Shown here piece after piece: positions 1 through 8,294 of a stretch of DNA of 52,440 nt. Source of the stretch: Alphaproteobacteria bacterium (GTDB taxonomy: Bacteria > Pseudomonadota > Alphaproteobacteria > Rickettsiales > SXRF01); contig RFOF01000003.1 in the NCBI GenBank assembly GCA_009926845.1, positions 1 to 52,440 on the forward strand, read 5' to 3'. The position numbers and the translations under genes were made by a program. How positions within the stretch are numbered: position 1 is the stretch's first letter; every line of letters starts with the position of its first letter. The notes beneath the pieces were generated by a model that was given only the letters and a program-made list of their open reading frames with translations, was not told where the DNA came from and searched no databases.

Positions 1-126
1 AAACTCGCTCCTGGCCTGACTCCATATGCTGAAGTTAGCCTGGTTGAAGTTGACGGTCCAGGTACCGGCGCTACTGTTGACAACGATGGCACTGTATTCA
101 TCGTTGGTTCGGCTCTCTCCTTCTAA
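1..126 (+). CDS. Porin-like outer membrane protein, C-terminal fragment
   Basis: Open from the first base to a TAA at 124-126, giving the last 41 residues of a protein that begins outside the window. The fragment contains GLTPYAEVSLVEVDG and ends in VGSALSF. Alternating polar and hydrophobic residues and a C-terminal Phe are the usual signal for BAM-dependent insertion of an outer-membrane beta-barrel. Alphaproteobacterial general porins end this way. A strong terminator follows 25 bases later, so the gene ends its transcription unit. The exact porin family cannot be fixed from 41 residues. Confidence 0.7.
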   Translation, partial: KLAPGLTPYAEVSLVEVDGPGTGATVDNDGTVFIVGSALSF

Positions 127-150
127 TTTAGAAGAAGGTACGATACGGGG

Positions 151-180
151 AAAGGGCGGTGCTTGCACCGCCCTTTTTCT
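151..180 (+). terminator. Rho-independent terminator after the porin
   Basis: An inverted repeat AAAGGGCGGTG / CACCGCCCTTT (151-161 and 166-176) with a four-base loop is followed by a T-rich tract. It is a textbook intrinsic terminator for the gene ending at 126. Confidence 0.9.
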
Positions 181-313
181 TTGTTGATTTAACGGGAAAT
201 CTAGTAGTCTATAGGGTATACAGATTGTGTGTTTTCTATAAAGGCAATTTCCATTGGTTTGGAGAGTGTTCTACTTATATCCTGATATTAGCTCCCCTTT
301 AATACTCATTTAT

Positions 314-1690
314 ATGTCAATTGATTCTGATAGTATTTTTCCTAAAATTTGTGAAGAACTAGACAAACTGCCGCTAAGCTCAAAACAAAAAGAGGAAGTC
401 ACTCCAAAGCTGCTCGAATACGCACGTTTTATGAGCACAAGTGGCGGAAAAAGAATAGGTGTCGAATTTCGTGATGACTCCACAATATTCAATTTTGAGA
501 AAAGGTTCAATATAGTAGCCCAGCACTTTTCGGCTGAAGGACTAACGGTCAAAGACTATCTTCAGGCGGCACTCAAGCAACCAGCACTTTTTATGCAATC
601 CCCTGATACAATCGTTGCCAATATCTTTGGAGTGGCCGAGCGATTTGGCACCGAAAGCCTTACAGTTAAGGATTATTTGAAAGCTGCAATCACGCATCCG
701 TCACTTTTTTGCCAGTCTCCAGCTACAATAGTGGCTAATATTACTGGCGTGGTTAAGCGATTTGCAAAGCAAGGGTTGACGCTTAAAGATTATCTAAAGG
801 CAATCCTTAAGCGACCGGCTCTTTTTTCTCGATCTCCCGATACGATTGCAGCTAATATCCTTGGAGTGGTCAATGAATTTTCTGCCGAAGGGCTGATAGT
901 CAGAGACTATTTAAAAGCCGCACTCAAGCAACCAGCGCTTTTCTATCAGTCTCCTACTACGATCATTGGTAATATCACCGGAGTGATCGAGCGATTTGCT
1001 GCCGAAGGCTTAGGAGGAAAAGATTATTTAAGAGCGGCCTGTAGGCAGCCGCCGCTTTTTTATCAATCCCCTAGCACGATTATAGCCAACATAACAGGTA
1101 TGGTCGATCAATTTGCTGCTGAAGGCATGACTGCTAAGGATTATTTGAAAGCAGCTATCAAGCAGCCTCCACTTTTTTGTCAGTCTCCCTCAACCATAGC
1201 GGCCAATATTACCGGTGTGGTCGAGCGATTTGCAGAGGAGGGGCTTACAATCAGTGATTATCTGAAAGCTGCTATCAAACAACCTCCTCTTTTCTACCAA
1301 AAGCCTGCCACAATCATTCGGCACATCGAGCTGTTTCTTGCAATGTACGACAGTGGCATTTTTCTCTTGCCCAAGCCCCGCCATAAAGAAGAACACTCTA
1401 CTCTACATCCCCACTTACATATGCCGGTTTTCACATTTCTTCTCAATAATCCCATTATGTTATGTCGAGATGATTCCAATATTCATCTTCGCCGTATATA
1501 TATGGAGCTATCTGGGGGGATGTCTAATTCTCGTATTTTGTTCAGTCCACGACATGAAATTGAGCGAAAGTTGATGCAGCATTTAGGGCATAGTGATCCC
1601 GCCTTCCCGGTAAGTAAGAATGCGAATCCTGTTCTCCTCAGCCTGATCCACGAGGGCTATATCAAGAGTGCTAGCTTGGAAGATTTATAG
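314..1690 (+). CDS. Repeat protein with seven 39-residue alpha-helical repeats (mTERF/OPR-like appearance)
   Basis: I do not recognise a named bacterial family. The reading frame can start at a TTG at 254, but the ATG at 314 (458 residues, beginning MSIDSDSIF) gives a more natural N-terminus. Residues about 72-344 are seven tandem units of exactly 39 residues (117 bases). Each unit contains GL..KDYLKAA.KQP.LF followed by QSP.TI..NI.GV..RF. This two-helix pattern with a Pro-Leu-Phe turn resembles organellar mTERF motifs or OPR repeats, which form nucleic-acid-binding alpha-solenoids; that comparison is inference. A non-repeat C-terminal domain of about 110 residues follows. There is no signal peptide or membrane segment, so the protein is probably cytoplasmic or exported by a dedicated system. 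It stands alone between a terminator and the metal cluster. Confidence 0.7.
   Translation: MSIDSDSIFPKICEELDKLPLSSKQKEEVTPKLLEYARFMSTSGGKRIGVEFRDDSTIFNFEKRFNIVAQHFSAEGLTVKDYLQAALKQPALFMQSPDTIVANIFGVAERFGTESLTVKDYLKAAITHPSLFCQSPATIVANITGVVKRFAKQGLTLKDYLKAILKRPALFSRSPDTIAANILGVVNEFSAEGLIVRDYLKAALKQPALFYQSPTTIIGNITGVIERFAAEGLGGKDYLRAACRQPPLFYQSPSTIIANITGMVDQFAAEGMTAKDYLKAAIKQPPLFCQSPSTIAANITGVVERFAEEGLTISDYLKAAIKQPPLFYQKPATIIRHIELFLAMYDSGIFLLPKPRHKEEHSTLHPHLHMPVFTFLLNNPIMLCRDDSNIHLRRIYMELSGGMSNSRILFSPRHEIERKLMQHLGHSDPAFPVSKNANPVLLSLIHEGYIKSASLEDL
527..1345 (+). repeat. Seven tandem 117-bp coding repeats
   Basis: Units begin at 527, 644, 761, 878, 995, 1112 and 1229, with no insertion or deletion in the period. 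The DNA copies have diverged well beyond recent duplication, while the protein pattern is kept. Most differences fall in residues such as those following LF and in the residues before DYLKA. The seventh unit drifts away from the consensus after LFYQKPATI. Confidence 0.85.
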
Positions 1691-1749
1691 ATAGCATTTA
1701 GATAGGCCCGTGAGCATCCGCACGACATAAACAGAAATAATGTGCACAT

Positions 1750-1768
1750 TGTTTGAAATTCTCAAACA
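1750..1768. promoter_or_regulatory. Dyad operator candidate upstream of the metal cluster
   Basis: TGTTTGA (1750-1756) and TCAAACA (1762-1768) form a perfect 7-bp inverted repeat with a 5-base spacer, six bases upstream of the predicted -35 element. The position suits a metal-responsive regulator, but no regulator gene lies in the cluster, so the protein that binds it is unknown. Confidence 0.5.
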
Positions 1769-1774
1769 TTTTCA

Positions 1775-1802
1775 TTGAAACTTAACCAAATCACCCTACA
1801 CT
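1775..1802 (+). promoter_or_regulatory. Sigma-70-type promoter for the efflux cluster, probably leaderless
   Basis: A -35 TTGAAA (1775-1780) and a -10 TACACT (1797-1802) are separated by 16 bases. The ATG at 1810 lies only seven bases after the -10, exactly where transcription would be expected to begin. There is no ribosome binding site in between. The first cistron therefore appears to be translated from a leaderless transcript. Confidence 0.5.
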
Positions 1803-1809
1803 GCGCCAC

Positions 1810-2196
1810 ATGACAAAAATTCTTTTATCACTTTTCGTTGCTTTCACGCTTTTGCTTGCGCCTATGGCGCACGCATTTGAATGGACTTGCGAAGGTGATG
1901 GCTGCCAGATGTCTGAGCAAGTTAAAAAAACCCAGACGCAGGACAACCAGCAAGACACCGATAAAATGGCAGGCGTAGATCATCACTGCTGCTGCACCCA
2001 TGTTTCAGCCAATATCAATGCTGAGCTTTCCGCTCCTGAAGATGCTTCTAGCCAAGCTGCGTTTTCTCGTCAGGATATATTCATGAGTTCAGTGGTTCAA
2101 GGGCCACCACTTAAACCACCCTCACACGGCTTAATTCCTTCCTTCAGGCTTGCGCGCCTGAAAGAGTGCCTATTTAGGTGCTCTGATGCCACATGA
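1810..2196 (+). CDS. Small secreted Cys/His metal-binding-like protein
   Basis: The 128-residue protein begins with a clear signal peptide (hydrophobic LLSLFVAFTLLLAP, cleavage near AHA-FE). The mature part has a Cys pair in TCEGDGC and a central HHCCCTH cluster that could bind soft or borderline metals. The C-terminal half is polar with a PPLKPPSHG segment. Small proteins of this type are often found just ahead of heavy-metal RND operons, where they may buffer or sense periplasmic metal; that role is inferred. It is the first gene after the promoter at 1775-1802, and the outer-membrane factor follows 42 bases later. I do not recognise a named family. Confidence 0.75.
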   Translation: MTKILLSLFVAFTLLLAPMAHAFEWTCEGDGCQMSEQVKKTQTQDNQQDTDKMAGVDHHCCCTHVSANINAELSAPEDASSQAAFSRQDIFMSSVVQGPPLKPPSHGLIPSFRLARLKECLFRCSDAT

Positions 2197-2238
2197 CCTA
2201 TGTCTATTGTCCAAGGAATTTAGCGGTGAGAATCCCCA

Positions 2239-3579
2239 ATGCCAAAAATACATCAGAAGAAAATAGTATGGCTGCTATGCGCCACCATCTTGTCCAGCCA
2301 GCCCGTATTCGCACAAGACGCAGCGAAGCCGGAAACCAATAATACCCCTGCGGCGGTTGCCGCTGTGCCTCAAAAGATCACGGGCTTCACGCTGGATGAT
2401 GCGATTGCCAAAGCACTCTTGCAATCACCGCGCCTTAAAGGATTCAACAGTGGTGTTTCCGCTGCCAAGGGCGAAGAAAGACAGGCGGGTGCATGGGTAA
2501 ACCCTGAAGTGGGTGTGGAAGCCGAAAATGTCGCAGGACAAGGCGCATATAAAGGCTTCGACTCAGCAGAAGTAACCTACGGGGTCACGCAGGAAATTAC
2601 CATCGGTGGGAAGATTTCAGCACGCGAAGGCATTGCGGGCAAAGGGGTAGAAATCGCATCACTTGAAGCGCAAGGGGCAGCGCTGGATGTGATTCGTGAT
2701 GTGACCAGTGCCTATGCCGATGTAGTGGCAGCGGAAGAAAATGTGCGTCTTGCCACGGAACAGAAAGAACTGGCCGAGGATGTGTTGAAATCGGTCAGCG
2801 TGCGCGTGGGGGCTGCTGCTGCACCGCTGATTCAGAAAAGCCGCGCAGAGGTGGAACGCTCAACCGCCACCATCGCACTCGATAAGGCAATCCGCGAGCG
2901 TGACATTACGCGCAAGAAGCTGGCCTCGCTGATGGGTGAAGAAGCCTTCACGCTACCGCTTGATACCACTGCCTTCTTCGCCATTACCAAGCCAGAACTC
3001 CCCGCTTTGGAGGAGAAGCTGAAAGCAAATCCGGATATTTTAAAGCTCAATAGCAGCCTAGAGCAATCCAAGGCGCGGCTTGATCTGGAGCAAGCAAATG
3101 CCATTCCCGATCCACGTCTTAGCGTAGGTGTTCGTGATTTCCGCGATAGTGGCGATCAGGCGTTTTTAGTGGGTGTATCGCTACCGATTCCCGTGTTTAA
3201 CGCTAACCGTGGCAATATCGAGAAAGCACGGAGTGACGTAAGCCGCGCCGAACTGGATAACCGCCAGATGGTGCTTGATGTTGGTGCGGAGCTAACGAGC
3301 GCACATGAACGGATGCAAAATGCCTATGTTCAAGCTGAAACGCTAAAAACCGAAATTCTTCCTTCTGCCGATAAAGCCTTCCGTTTGGCGCGTGAGGGCT
3401 ATGGATCGGGACGTTTTCCCTATCTCGAAGTGCTGGATGCGCAACGCAGTCTATTTGGAGTAAAGCAGCAACGCATCGAAGCTATACGAGAATTTCATTC
3501 AGCCAAAGCACAGGTGGAGCGGTTAACCGCCATACACTTGGGCAGCATTAAAAATACAGGACAAACTCATGTTGAATAA
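2239..3579 (+). CDS. czcC: CzcC-like outer membrane factor of a heavy-metal RND pump
   Basis: This 446-residue protein has a signal peptide (residues 1-26, ending VFAQ) and the duplicated helical architecture of the TolC/OEP family. The CzcC-type signs are LDDAIAKALLQSPRL near residue 50, the NPEVGVEAENVAG strand region, and a late repeat with LEVLDAQRSLFGVKQQ. It forms the trimeric outer-membrane and periplasmic exit duct for the CzcB-CzcA pump. Its 3' end overlaps the start of the adaptor gene by 11 bases, which indicates translational coupling. Length and order agree with czcCBA operons. Family assignment is firm; the exact metal is not visible from this subunit. Confidence 0.9.
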   Translation: MPKIHQKKIVWLLCATILSSQPVFAQDAAKPETNNTPAAVAAVPQKITGFTLDDAIAKALLQSPRLKGFNSGVSAAKGEERQAGAWVNPEVGVEAENVAGQGAYKGFDSAEVTYGVTQEITIGGKISAREGIAGKGVEIASLEAQGAALDVIRDVTSAYADVVAAEENVRLATEQKELAEDVLKSVSVRVGAAAAPLIQKSRAEVERSTATIALDKAIRERDITRKKLASLMGEEAFTLPLDTTAFFAITKPELPALEEKLKANPDILKLNSSLEQSKARLDLEQANAIPDPRLSVGVRDFRDSGDQAFLVGVSLPIPVFNANRGNIEKARSDVSRAELDNRQMVLDVGAELTSAHERMQNAYVQAETLKTEILPSADKAFRLAREGYGSGRFPYLEVLDAQRSLFGVKQQRIEAIREFHSAKAQVERLTAIHLGSIKNTGQTHVE

Positions 3580-4711
3580 ACGAAAATTGATATTCTTACT
3601 TGCGTTGCTAGGAATTGCTGGTGGCGTTTACATGTATCGAGAGTCAGCGCATGATAATAAAACTGCACCACAAAGTGCAGAGAATCATGGGCACGGCGAT
3701 GCCGATGAACATGGTCACGGCAAAGAACATAAAGACGATCACGCTGAAGGTGGCGAACATGGCCACGGCGATAAGGATGAACATGCCCACGCTCCGGAAG
3801 CTAAGGGTGCGGATGAACATGGTCACGACCACGAAGAAGCCAAACCTGCCGATGAGCATGGGCATGGTGGACATGGCGAGGAAGGCGGTCATGCGGAAGA
3901 GAGCAAAATTAGCGACACTGCTGCAAAAAATCTGAATATCGAAGTGATGGAAGCTAGTAGTGGCAAAGTACAGGAAACGGTAAGTGTTTCTGGCCGTGTA
4001 ACGCTGAACCAGAATACCACCGCGCAGGTGAAAGCACGCTTCCCCGGAATTATTCGCAGCGTGGTAAAAGAACCTGGAGAAATGGTCAAAGCGGGTGACA
4101 CGCTGGCTACCGTAGAAAGCAATGATTCTCTGCAAGTCTATGCTGTGAAGTCGCCTGTTTCCGGCACCATTATCACCCGCAATGCGAATGTGGGCGAACT
4201 TGCGGCGGATGCACCACTGTTTGTGGTAGCGGATTTAGGCAAGCTATGGGCGGAGTTATTCATTTTCTCGAAAGACGGAGAAAAGCTGAAAGCGGGTCAA
4301 AAAGTCCACATTCAATGTCTGGATGACAATATAAATACCGAATCCACGATTGCGCTGGTGCTGCCCACTGCCGAAGCCTCCAGCCAAACCGTGGTGGCGC
4401 GTGCGGTGATTGAAAACGACGATAACCACTGGCGTTCGGGTATGAACATCCGTGCCGATGTTGTGCTGACGGAAAAGGAAGTGCCGCTGGTTGTAAAAAC
4501 TGAGGCCATCCAGCGCATGGAAGGCAACAACGTGGTGTTCGTGCAGGAAGAAGGTGGTGTGTACAAAGCACAGCCAGTCGAGCTTGGCGCATCCGATGCA
4601 ACATGGACGGAAATCAAAAGCGGTCTGAATGCAGGCCAGCACTATGTAGCCAAAAACAGTTTTGTGGTAAAAGCAGACATCGGCAAGGCTGGTGCGGAAC
4701 ACGAACATTGA
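3569..4711 (+). CDS. czcB: CzcB-like periplasmic adaptor with a long His-rich N-terminus
   Basis: This membrane fusion protein has 380 residues. An N-terminal membrane anchor (about residues 5-22) is followed by a very His/Asp/Glu-rich stretch (about 30-112) with repeated DEHGHG-type units. The usual adaptor core comes next: the lipoyl/barrel-sandwich halves around PGIIRSVVKEPGEMVKAGD and SPVSGTIITRNANVGEL, then a beta-barrel domain. It bridges the inner-membrane pump and CzcC and may load metal. The His-rich segment is longer than in many CzcB proteins and probably binds Zn, Co or Ni in the periplasm. The pump gene follows after 18 bases. The low-complexity DNA here gives long false frames on both strands. 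Confidence 0.9.
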   Translation: MLNKRKLIFLLALLGIAGGVYMYRESAHDNKTAPQSAENHGHGDADEHGHGKEHKDDHAEGGEHGHGDKDEHAHAPEAKGADEHGHDHEEAKPADEHGHGGHGEEGGHAEESKISDTAAKNLNIEVMEASSGKVQETVSVSGRVTLNQNTTAQVKARFPGIIRSVVKEPGEMVKAGDTLATVESNDSLQVYAVKSPVSGTIITRNANVGELAADAPLFVVADLGKLWAELFIFSKDGEKLKAGQKVHIQCLDDNINTESTIALVLPTAEASSQTVVARAVIENDDNHWRSGMNIRADVVLTEKEVPLVVKTEAIQRMEGNNVVFVQEEGGVYKAQPVELGASDATWTEIKSGLNAGQHYVAKNSFVVKADIGKAGAEHEH

Positions 4712-4729
4712 TCGTGAGGAACCAAAGCC

Positions 4730-7700
4730 ATGATTGAACGTATTTTAAGTTTCTCACTGCACCATCGCTATTTGATTGCACTGCTTACAGCTGCGGTGGC
4801 GGCGTTTGGGATTTATTCACTAAAAAATCTACCGATTGATGCCGTGCCGGACATCACCAACAATCAAGTGCAGATCAACAGCGTAGCGACTGCTTTTTCT
4901 CCGATGGAAGTGGAGAAACAAGTCACTTTCCCCGTAGAAACCGCACTCGCAGGAATTCCCGGACTTGAGTATACACGCTCGATTTCGCGCAACGGATTCT
5001 CTCAGGTCACGGCGGTATTTAATGATAATGTGGATATTTACTTTGCCCGCGCACAGGTAAATGAGCGCATTGCTGAAGCGAAAGAAAGCCTGCCCGAAGG
5101 CGTTGACCCGAAGATGGGTGCAATCTCGACCGGCCTTGGCGAGATTTATATGTGGACGGTGGAATACGAGCATCCACAAGGCAAAGGCGCAACCATTAAA
5201 GACGGACAAGCGGGCTGGCAATCGGATGGGAGTTACTTAACGCCCGAAGGCCAGCGGCTTAAAACCGATGTCGAGCAAGCCTCCTACCTTCGCACCGTGC
5301 AAGACTGGATTATCCGCCCGCAGTTGAAAGGCGTAAAGGGCGTGGCTGGTGTTGATGCGATTGGTGGCTATGTGAAACAATATCATGTGCAACCCAACCC
5401 CGAAAAGCTGGTGGCACTTGGCTTGAGTTTCTCGGATGTGGTGGATGTGTTGGAGCGCAACAACGCAAGTATTGGCGCGGGCTACATCGAAAAAAGCGGT
5501 GAAGCCTATGTGGTGAGGGCGGATGGACGTATTGAGAACGCCGAACAGATTGGCAATATCGTGGTGGCGAATCGCGGTGGTATCATTATCTACCTAAAAG
5601 ACATCGCCATCGTAGGTATTGGCAAGGAACTTCGCACTGGCTCTGCTTCCGAAAATGGCAATGAAGTGGTGGTGGGAACCGCTTTGATGCTGATTGGCGA
5701 GAATAGCCGCACCGTATCCGAAGCGGTGGATCAGAAAATCACGGAAGTGAATAAATCCCTGCCTGTTGGCATCCACGCCAAAACAGTGCTCAATCGTACA
5801 AAGCTGGTAGATCGCACGATTGGCACGGTGCAGAAGAACTTAGCCGAAGGTGCGCTACTGGTCATTGTGATTCTGTTTCTATTGCTCGGTAACTTCCGCG
5901 CTGCGCTGATTACGGCGCTGGTGATTCCGCTTTCTATGTTGATGACGAGCATGGGCATGATCCGCGCAGGTATCAGCGGAAACCTGATGAGTTTGGGTGC
6001 GCTCGATTTCGGATTGATTGTGGATGGCGCGGTGATTATCACCGAAAACTGCCTGAGCCGATTGGCACATCGCCAGCACCACGAAGGCCGCACACTGACA
6101 TTGCAAGAAAGGCTGCATGAGGTAATGGTTGCCAGCCGTGAGATGATTCAGCCTTCCGTGTTCGGTCAGGCGATTATCATCATGGTGTATATCCCGCTGC
6201 TCACGTTCAGCGGCGTGGAAGGTAAGATGTTTGAGCCGATGGCAATGACAGTCATCTTCGCGCTGATTGCCGCCTTCGTGCTTTCGCTTACTTTCGTTCC
6301 AGCCATGATTGCGATTTTCGTGAAAGGCAAAGTGGAAGAAAAAGAAAGCCGCATCATCACGAAAACCAAAAGCTGGTATGAACCTGCGCTGCATTATGCC
6401 CTGCAATCCCCGATGAAAATCATCGCAGCGGCAACGGGTGGGTTTGTGTTTTCATTGGTACTGTTTTCTACAATGGGACAAGAGTTCATCCCAACGCTCG
6501 ATGAGAAAGACATCGCCATGCACGCGATGCGGATTCCATCCACATCGCTTTCTCAATCGCAGGAATTGCAGTTTGTAGTAGAAAAAGCGGTGAGCAGCGT
6601 GCCAGAAGTGGGGTTCGTATTCTCCAAAACGGGTACGGCGGAAATGGCCTCCGACCCCATGCCACCGAACGTATCCGACACCTTCATTATCCTAAAGGAT
6701 AAAGATCAGTGGCCTGATTCCAGTGCCACCAAAGAGGAGGTGTTGAGCAAAATCAGCAAAGCGGTTTCCGATGTTCCGGGGAATAATTACGAATTCACCC
6801 AGCCGATTCAGATGCGCTTCAACGAGCTGATTTCCGGTGTGCGTTCCGATGTGGCGGTGAAAGTGTACGGCGATGATTTTGCCACAATGGAAAAAACCGC
6901 CGCTGAAATTGTGAGCGCGCTTAAAACCATCGAAGGCTCGGCGGATGTGAAAATGGAGCAAACGAGCGGCCTTCCCATGCTGGAAGTAAAGCTCGATAAA
7001 AACGCCATTGCGCGTTATGGCCTCAATGTCAGCGATGTGCTGGATGTGCTGGCGATTGCCGTGGGTGGGCGCGAGGCTGGGTTGGTGTTCCAAGGGGATC
7101 GCCGGTTTGACATTCTAGTGCGGTTGCCAGACACCATGCGGCAGGATTTAACCGTGCTTGAGAATCTGCCTATCCTGCTTTCTGCCGATGATGACAACAT
7201 GGCGGATCGCATCGCTAACCAGCCGCACAATCGTCCCGCCTATATTCCGCTGAAGCAGGTGGCGAAGCTGGAAATCACGGACGGACCCAACCAGATCAGC
7301 CGTGAAAACGGCAAGCGGCGCGTGGTGGTGCAATCCAACGTGCGTGGGCGCGACATCGGCTCTTTCGTCGAAAACGCGCAAGCGGCGATTGATTCCAAAG
7401 TGAAGATTCCCGCTGGTTATTGGCTGGAATGGGGCGGACAATTCAAAAACTTGCAGGAAGCCAAAGCGCGGCTGGCCATGGTGGTTCCTGCATGCTTCTT
7501 CATGATTTTCCTGCTGCTGTTTACCGCGCTTGGCTCGGTGAAACAAGCGCTCTTGGTGTTCTCTGGCGTGCCGCTGGCACTCACGGGCGGCATTATTACC
7601 TTGTGGCTACGCGGGATGCCGTTTTCGATTTCGGCGGCGGTGGGCTTGATTGCGCTTTCTGGTGTGGCCGTGCTTAACGGACTCGTGATGATTACGCGCA

Positions 7701-7978
7701 TTAACCAACTGGTGCGTGAGGGCATCGAGGAGCACAAAGCCATCGTGGAAGGTGCGCTCTCCCGATTCCGCCCCGTGCTGATGACTGCACTGGTAGCAAG
7801 CCTTGGCTTCGTGCCAATGGCGATTGCCACAGGCGCGGGCGCAGAGGTGCAAAAACCGCTGGCAACAGTGGTCATCGGCGGACTCATCACCGCAACGATT
7901 CTGACGTTGCTGGTGCTGCCCGCCATTTACAAACGGTTCAACCTAGCCCGCGACCTGTTGGCAAAAGAGGAGCTGTGA
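4730..7978 (+). CDS. czcA: CzcA-like heavy-metal RND efflux pump
   Basis: The 1082-residue inner-membrane proton/cation antiporter of the HME-RND family has twelve transmembrane segments arranged as two 1+5 halves with large periplasmic loops. TM4 carries DFGLIVDGAVIITEN, with acidic residues D426, D432 and E439. Their spacing equals the D402-D408-E415 proton-relay set of Cupriavidus CzcA. The DFG version of this motif is found in pumps for Zn/Co/Cd/Ni rather than Cu/Ag. It drives export through CzcB and CzcC. The stop codon lies within seven bases of sequence that leads into the next gene, so the operon probably continues. Confidence in the family is high; specificity among divalent cations is inference. 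Confidence 0.95.
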   Translation: MIERILSFSLHHRYLIALLTAAVAAFGIYSLKNLPIDAVPDITNNQVQINSVATAFSPMEVEKQVTFPVETALAGIPGLEYTRSISRNGFSQVTAVFNDNVDIYFARAQVNERIAEAKESLPEGVDPKMGAISTGLGEIYMWTVEYEHPQGKGATIKDGQAGWQSDGSYLTPEGQRLKTDVEQASYLRTVQDWIIRPQLKGVKGVAGVDAIGGYVKQYHVQPNPEKLVALGLSFSDVVDVLERNNASIGAGYIEKSGEAYVVRADGRIENAEQIGNIVVANRGGIIIYLKDIAIVGIGKELRTGSASENGNEVVVGTALMLIGENSRTVSEAVDQKITEVNKSLPVGIHAKTVLNRTKLVDRTIGTVQKNLAEGALLVIVILFLLLGNFRAALITALVIPLSMLMTSMGMIRAGISGNLMSLGALDFGLIVDGAVIITENCLSRLAHRQHHEGRTLTLQERLHEVMVASREMIQPSVFGQAIIIMVYIPLLTFSGVEGKMFEPMAMTVIFALIAAFVLSLTFVPAMIAIFVKGKVEEKESRIITKTKSWYEPALHYALQSPMKIIAAATGGFVFSLVLFSTMGQEFIPTLDEKDIAMHAMRIPSTSLSQSQELQFVVEKAVSSVPEVGFVFSKTGTAEMASDPMPPNVSDTFIILKDKDQWPDSSATKEEVLSKISKAVSDVPGNNYEFTQPIQMRFNELISGVRSDVAVKVYGDDFATMEKTAAEIVSALKTIEGSADVKMEQTSGLPMLEVKLDKNAIARYGLNVSDVLDVLAIAVGGREAGLVFQGDRRFDILVRLPDTMRQDLTVLENLPILLSADDDNMADRIANQPHNRPAYIPLKQVAKLEITDGPNQISRENGKRRVVVQSNVRGRDIGSFVENAQAAIDSKVKIPAGYWLEWGGQFKNLQEAKARLAMVVPACFFMIFLLLFTALGSVKQALLVFSGVPLALTGGIITLWLRGMPFSISAAVGLIALSGVAVLNGLVMITRINQLVREGIEEHKAIVEGALSRFRPVLMTALVASLGFVPMAIATGAGAEVQKPLATVVIGGLITATILTLLVLPAIYKRFNLARDLLAKEEL

Positions 7979-8013
7979 TTTTTCAACCTAACCCCAAACA
8001 AAAAGGAATCTCT

Positions 8014-8292
8014 ATGAAAGACGTTAAATCCTTTCTCGCCGCATCCGCCCTTGCCTTGGTGCTTGGTTTCAGCACCAGCGTAATGGCTGGCGAAAACAAG
8101 GTCGAAGCCGGTGCGAAAGCTGAAAAGCATGAGCATAAAGACGGTGACCACAAAGACGGCGATCACAAGGATCACAGCAAGCATGAAGGCCACAAAGATG
8201 GCGATCATCATGACCACAAGGAAGATGAATCAAAAAATCATGACGACCACAAAGACCACAAAGACGGTGCAACATCCAACAAGAGGAATTAG
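8014..8292 (+). CDS. Secreted His/Asp/Lys-rich metal-buffering protein
   Basis: This 92-residue protein starts at the ATG at 8014, which has an AAGGA site upstream; an upstream GTG at 7975 is in frame but less likely. A signal peptide (SFLAASALALVLGFSTSVMAG) is followed by a mature region made almost entirely of repeated HKDGD, HEGH and DHKDH units. Such low-complexity His-rich proteins chelate Zn, Ni or Co in the periplasm. Lying directly behind czcA, it is likely a periplasmic sink or donor for the pump. No folded domain is visible. Confidence 0.8.
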   Translation: MKDVKSFLAASALALVLGFSTSVMAGENKVEAGAKAEKHEHKDGDHKDGDHKDHSKHEGHKDGDHHDHKEDESKNHDDHKDHKDGATSNKRN

Positions 8293-8294
8293 AC

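Noticed and set aside
254-313. TTG start at 254 for the repeat protein
   Set aside because: The extra 20 residues (VWRVFYLYPDIS...) look like untranslated sequence and lack a suitable site. ATG 314 begins a more typical soluble N-terminus.
3644-4135. Long open frames on both strands across the His-rich part of czcB
   Set aside because: They are mirror products of the CAC/CAT/GAT-rich repeats and lack ribosome sites. The plus-strand CzcB frame explains the region.
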